NCBI RefSeq assembly: GCF_000021305.1
Contig: NC_011772.1
Span: 1,030,001 to 1,094,000 of the forward strand
Reading direction: 5' to 3'
DNA from: Bacillus cereus G9842
GTDB lineage: Bacteria; Bacillota; Bacilli; Bacillales; Bacillaceae_G
DNA: 64,000 bases
Each line of letters opens with the position of its first letter. Positions within the stretch are counted from its first letter, which is position 1. Positions 60,384-64,000 of the stretch are shown here, one piece after another. Made by a program: the position numbers and the translations under genes. The notes under the pieces are model-generated. The model did no database searches. It saw only the letters and a list, made by a program, of their open reading frames with translations, and was not told the origin of the DNA.

Positions 60384-62111
60384 ATGTATTTTTTACAAAA
60401 TTTAAAAGTGAAATATAAATTATTATCGCTTATTTCATTAGCAGTTTTAGGTATGGTAATTATGAGCAGTGTAGCAATTAATTCCATTAATAAGATTAAG
60501 CACGATACAGAGGTTGTAGTAGATGATTATCAATATTCTGCAATTTTATTAGAAGGAATGCTTCGCACACAAAATTCACTAGAATATAACTTATTAGAAT
60601 TAATTACTGCATCACAAAATGAAGTGGCAAATAAAGAGGGGATAATTGATAATATTGAAAAGGATCTTAAAAAATATGATTCTTTATTAAAAGAATATGA
60701 TGATGGTTTTAATTTAAGTAAGCAAGAGGATGAACTGTTTCAGAAGATGAAGAAATCTTTGCCAAGTTATAAAGATACATATAAAAAATTATTTGAAAAG
60801 GCGAAGGCAACAAATGAGTCACAAATGGTAAATGAATTTCAGAAGGAATTAAAACCGAAGGGAATAGAGTTAGCTGGTTATGCAGTGGATCTAGAATCGT
60901 ATGTTTCAAACTTAGCTGATCAAGTGTTTAAAGATTCTCAAAAAATGATTGATCGATCCGTTATTACCTTTATCATTCTTGTAGTAGTTACTACAATCGT
61001 TATATGTATAGTAAGTTATATTATTAGTAGGCTTATAGTTGCTCCGTTACAAACGGTTAGTCGTATGATGGAAAGAGCGAAAGAAGGAGATTTAACTGTA
61101 CATGGTGATTATAATGCTAAGGATGAATTAGGTGTATTAGTAAGTAATTTTAACGAGATGATTGCAGGGCTAAGAACAAATATGCAAGAAGTAGAGAATA
61201 ATATTCAGCTTTTATTCCAACATGCAGACGGAGTAGCATCTGCATCAGAAGTATCTAGTAGTGCAGCGAAGAAAATCACTATGGATATTGAAGAAGTTGC
61301 AAATGGTGCAGAGAGTCAAATGCAAGCAATGGAACAAACTGCGGGTGCGATGGAAGAATTGACACAAGGAATGCAGAGTATAGTCAATACATCGTCCTCT
61401 GTAAATGAATTGTCTGCTCAATCAGCATTAGATGCAGAGAATGGTAACAAATTAATGAAACAAATGATTCAACAGATGGATACAATCCAAAATTCGGTAC
61501 ATAGCGGTGTGAAACAAGTAGAGACTATGAAAGAACAATCAGAAGAAATTGTTAAAATCATTGATGTTATGCAAGGTATTACCTCTCAGATTAACTTATT
61601 AGCATTAAACGCCGCAATTGAGGCTGCACGTGCTGGTGAAAGTGGTAGAGGATTTGCAATTGTGGCAGATGAAGTGCGGAAATTAGCAGAACAATCTAGT
61701 GATTCTGCAAAACAAATTGAGAATCTTATTACTCAAGTTATGGGAACAACGAACCATACGGTACATATGATGGGGAAAGTAGATAATGAGGTACAGGCAG
61801 GTACACAAGTAGTAATGCACACAGAAAAAGTATTTGGAACAATTACAGAAAAAGTACAGCAAGTATCTGAGCAAATTCAAACGGTATCTATGTCTACAGA
61901 TGAAATTGCAGCGAGTAGTGAGGAAATCTCGGCTTCTGCAGAAGACATGGCTCAAATTTCCCAAAGATCATCTGACCGAACTGATAGGGTAAAAGAGTCT
62001 ATTCAACAGCAAGAAAAATCTGTTCAAGAGATTTCGGTTTCAATTGAACATATGCATAACGCAGCAGGAAAATTAAAACAAATAGTTGGCCAATTTACTC
62101 TTCAAAAGTAG
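60384..62111 (+). CDS. Methyl-accepting chemotaxis protein
   Basis: A 575-residue receptor. Helix 1 is at about 12-32 and helix 2 at about 192-214, with a four-helix-bundle-type sensor of about 160 residues between them. A HAMP domain follows ([20 protein letters not shown]). The signalling domain has the family hairpin tip [20 protein letters not shown], then [20 protein letters not shown]. Signals pass to CheA/CheW. The ligand is unknown. No other chemotaxis genes are in the window. Confidence 0.94.
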   Translation: MYFLQNLKVKYKLLSLISLAVLGMVIMSSVAINSINKIKHDTEVVVDDYQYSAILLEGMLRTQNSLEYNLLELITASQNEVANKEGIIDNIEKDLKKYDSLLKEYDDGFNLSKQEDELFQKMKKSLPSYKDTYKKLFEKAKATNESQMVNEFQKELKPKGIELAGYAVDLESYVSNLADQVFKDSQKMIDRSVITFIILVVVTTIVICIVSYIISRLIVAPLQTVSRMMERAKEGDLTVHGDYNAKDELGVLVSNFNEMIAGLRTNMQEVENNIQLLFQHADGVASASEVSSSAAKKITMDIEEVANGAESQMQAMEQTAGAMEELTQGMQSIVNTSSSVNELSAQSALDAENGNKLMKQMIQQMDTIQNSVHSGVKQVETMKEQSEEIVKIIDVMQGITSQINLLALNAAIEAARAGESGRGFAIVADEVRKLAEQSSDSAKQIENLITQVMGTTNHTVHMMGKVDNEVQAGTQVVMHTEKVFGTITEKVQQVSEQIQTVSMSTDEIAASSEEISASAEDMAQISQRSSDRTDRVKESIQQQEKSVQEISVSIEHMHNAAGKLKQIVGQFTLQK

Positions 62112-62137
62112 TAGCATATTTGAGTGTTAATAAATAT

Positions 62138-62176
62138 AAAAAAGCATCCTCTTTTAAGAAAAAAGGATGCTTTTTT
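62138..62176 (+). terminator. Terminator of the MCP gene
   Basis: AAAAAAGCATCC and GGATGCTTTTTT form perfect arms around CTCTTTTAAGAAAAA. Confidence 0.9.
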
Positions 62177-62237
62177 TATTACTACTATTCTTAGATTTCG
62201 AGCATTTTCAAGGTGATGATCTGTACATACTAGATTT

Positions 62238-62471
62238 GTATATTACTTATTTTTTGACAGTTTAAGACATTTATCGACGAGAATTATTTCTGTATTAGTG
62301 TTTTTAGATCCTGCTGTTGCAATATTATTAGATACTGTTTTTACCGGATTTAGACCAACTAGTATGCAAGTAGTAGGGATTATCCTTATATTTGTAGGGA
62401 TGGCGCTAACTTTTCGCAAGGGAAGAGAAGGCGAGTTATCAGTGGAGAGGAATGCTACCTCTGAAATATAA
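62238..62471 (+). pseudogene. C-terminal remnant of an EamA/RhtA-like exporter
   Basis: A 77-codon frame, VYYLFFDSLRHLSTRIISVL, VFLDPAVAILLDTVFTGFRP and onward to TAA 62469-62471. It aligns without gaps to the end of the RhtA protein encoded at 17885-18826. By eye 48 of 61 residues are identical over the first part. The upstream three quarters of the gene and any start are absent; the sequence before 62238 is a terminator and non-coding DNA. The remaining 281 bases to the next gene (62472-62752) hold no gene I can support. Confidence 0.8.
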
Positions 62472-62752
62472 ATCATGAATATAGTAACCTTCATTAGGCA
62501 TCTCCTTTACGCGCCAATAAAGGGAAGTTGTAAAGTGAAAAGGAGTTTATAAAGAGATTGTAGAATGTTTTAGTATATAACACCTTAGATGTGACAACTT
62601 CCTTTTTGAAAAAGGAAGAAGGAGGCATAAAGCAGAAAGGTAGTGGAAATATTTCTTCTAGAAGATTTGCATTTTATCTTACATTCACCAAAAAATAGTA
62701 CTCCTGAAACAATGAAGTTCATTTTATTTGAATGAAATAGGGAGAGAGGACG

Positions 62753-63409
62753 ATGAAGAAAAAAATATTGGGTGTAATGATGATTGCGACAATGGCAGGA
62801 GGGATATTTGCAGGGACGAATGTGACGCCTGTAAAAGCGGAAGAGTATCCACAAATGATTGTGTTTGAAGATGTTCCATACGGGTTTTGGGCATATGACG
62901 CTATTATGGATTTAGCATATCATAAAATTATATTAGGGTATGGAAACGGGAAGTATGGTGTTGGTGATCTTACAACACGTGAACAAGTAGCTGGTATTAT
63001 TTACAGAACACTTGAAATGAAAGAAGAAGGATCAGTAGCGAATCCGTATAAAGATATTTCTGATAGTACAACAACTTTTAAAAAGGAAATTTTGGCGTTA
63101 ACAAAACGTGGTGTTTTTACAGGGGATGGGCAAGGGAACTTTAGGCCGAAAGCACCAGTCTCTAGAGCGGAAATGGCTGTCATTTTAAAACGAGCATTTA
63201 CTTTTGAAACGAAGCAAAAACATACATTTAAAGATATTCCAAAAGGCCACTGGGCAGAAGATGCAATTAGTGCGCTACAATCTAATAATGTTGTAAGAGG
63301 AACTGGGAATGGCATGTATGAATTAAATCGCCCTGTACCTAGAGAACAATATGCTCAATTTATTAATAATGCGATTATTAATTATCATTTGAAAGAGGAT
63401 TGGAGATAG
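62753..63409 (+). CDS. Secreted protein with three SLH domains
   Basis: A 218-residue protein with a signal peptide (..TPVKAEE) and GGGAGAGAGG before the ATG. Three S-layer homology modules follow with little else: FEDVPYGFWAYDAIMDLAYH, YKDISDSTTTFKKEILALTK, and FKDIPKGHWAEDAISALQSN. Each has the TREQ/SRAE/PREQ-type signature. SLH triplets bind pyruvylated secondary wall polymer, as in S-layer proteins of the B. cereus group. With no added domain it may act as a wall-surface adaptor. Confidence 0.9.
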   Translation: MKKKILGVMMIATMAGGIFAGTNVTPVKAEEYPQMIVFEDVPYGFWAYDAIMDLAYHKIILGYGNGKYGVGDLTTREQVAGIIYRTLEMKEEGSVANPYKDISDSTTTFKKEILALTKRGVFTGDGQGNFRPKAPVSRAEMAVILKRAFTFETKQKHTFKDIPKGHWAEDAISALQSNNVVRGTGNGMYELNRPVPREQYAQFINNAIINYHLKEDWR

Positions 63410-63420
63410 AGTGAAATATG

Positions 63421-63453
63421 AAAGCACAAATAGAAATATTTGTGCTTTTTTGT
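63421..63453 (+). terminator. Terminator between the two SLH genes
   Basis: AAAGCACAAAT and ATTTGTGCTTT form perfect arms with Ts after. The two SLH genes are separate units. Confidence 0.9.
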
Positions 63454-63650
63454 TTGTTTAAAAAAGAATTATTATTCGTTTTTATGTATTTTTAATGTTA
63501 TACATAAGCTTTATAATCAACCCCATAAAAAAGACATGATGTGTAATATGATTCACAAAACCGTCACGAAATGTGTCGGAAAATATATTGTTACTATACT
63601 ATTTGTTATGTATATTTGAAAAAACATATACATATTGGGGAGGAAATGTA

Positions 63651-64000
63651 ATGAGCAAAAAATTATTAAAAACAGCTACAGCATTAACAATTATGGGTGG
63701 GGTGTTATTCTCAGCAGAGAGTAACAATGTAAAAGCGGAAAGTGCACCGTTGCAAAAAACAAATACAATTGTATTTAAAGATGTACCAAAAGGGCATTGG
63801 GCATATGAGGCGATTCATGATTTAGCGGAACAAGAAATTATTTTGGGATATGGCGATGGAATATTCGGTTTTGGGGATAATGTAACACGTGAGCAAGTTG
63901 CAGCTTTAATTTACCGTGTGTTTGATATGGAAGAACAAGATGAATATGAAAACCCATATGGAGATATCGATGAAAATTCAACAAGCTTTATCGAGGAAAT
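63651..64000 (+). CDS. SLH-domain protein, start only (cut by window edge)
   Basis: ATG 63651 follows GGGGAGGAAATGTA. The visible 116 residues have a signal peptide (..SNNVKAESA) and an SLH module (FKDVPKGHWAYEAIHDLAEQ, then YGDGIFGFGDNVTREQ). The start of a second SLH module follows (YGDIDENSTSFIEEI). It parallels the upstream gene, suggesting tandem duplication. What lies after the SLH modules is not visible. Confidence 0.88.
   Translation, partial: MSKKLLKTATALTIMGGVLFSAESNNVKAESAPLQKTNTIVFKDVPKGHWAYEAIHDLAEQEIILGYGDGIFGFGDNVTREQVAALIYRVFDMEEQDEYENPYGDIDENSTSFIEE

Overview
The window is low-GC Firmicute DNA and almost certainly comes from the Bacillus cereus group (B. cereus / B. thuringiensis). 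The gene order matches Bacillus in several places: hit/ecsABC, hmoB-pbpF-hemEHY, a yhgD/yhgE-like pair, and yhfH-yhfI-lplJ-lcfB. It also carries features typical of the cereus group: the hilA-hilB-rhtA isoleucine hydroxylation operon, a giant collagen-adhesin gene behind a c-di-GMP riboswitch, SLH-domain secreted proteins, and short intergenic repeats that resemble bcr elements. No rRNA, tRNA, CRISPR array, intact insertion sequence or prophage was seen.

Layout. 0-8 kb: the start of a HIT-family gene (minus strand), then ecsABC, a TetR regulator with a small membrane protein, a YdbS/YdbT-like PH-domain pair, two membrane proteins and a decayed CPCC-family gene. 8.4-15.9 kb: a TetR regulator, then a 2179-residue LPxTG collagen adhesin. 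The adhesin promoter has a TetR-type palindrome exactly between its -35 and -10 boxes, and its leader holds a c-di-GMP-I riboswitch and an intrinsic terminator. 16.3-18.8 kb: hilA, hilB and rhtA. 19-21 kb: a second YdbS/YdbT-like pair and a 41-bp tandem repeat. 21-27.5 kb: the heme district. 27.5-33 kb: a DUF4026-like protein, a secreted modular nuclease and membrane proteins. 33-37.3 kb: a TetR regulator (YhgD-like) and a repeat-rich YhgE/Pip protein, with three copies of a 23-bp palindrome around them. 37.4-44.6 kb: small genes, a LacI regulator, then the yhfH/yhfI/lplJ/lcfB group for lipoylation and fatty-acid activation. 44.8-47.1 kb: a degraded accessory patch with Rhs-like debris, a DUF2691-like protein and a small membrane-protein gene broken by a 26-bp tandem duplication. 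47.1-54.3 kb: a divergent TetR/hydrolase pair, a metallophosphoesterase, an HD protein, an ECF sigma/anti-sigma operon, an AraC regulator and a VOC protein. 54.5-64 kb: a two-component system, a CPBP protein, small membrane proteins, an M48 protease, a chemotaxis receptor, a remnant of a second RhtA-like exporter and two tandem SLH proteins, the last cut by the window edge.

How it works together. Most genes are housekeeping or envelope functions. The most interesting regulatory unit is the adhesin locus, where a transcriptional repressor and a second-messenger riboswitch appear to act in series. The hil operon is a complete make-and-export module for a hydroxylated amino acid. The heme genes are ordered as in B. 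subtilis, with a heme monooxygenase gene and a penicillin-binding protein gene next to them. Gene decay is visible at seven or so places. In three of them the same 16-bp repeat end lies at or in the broken or very short reading frame.
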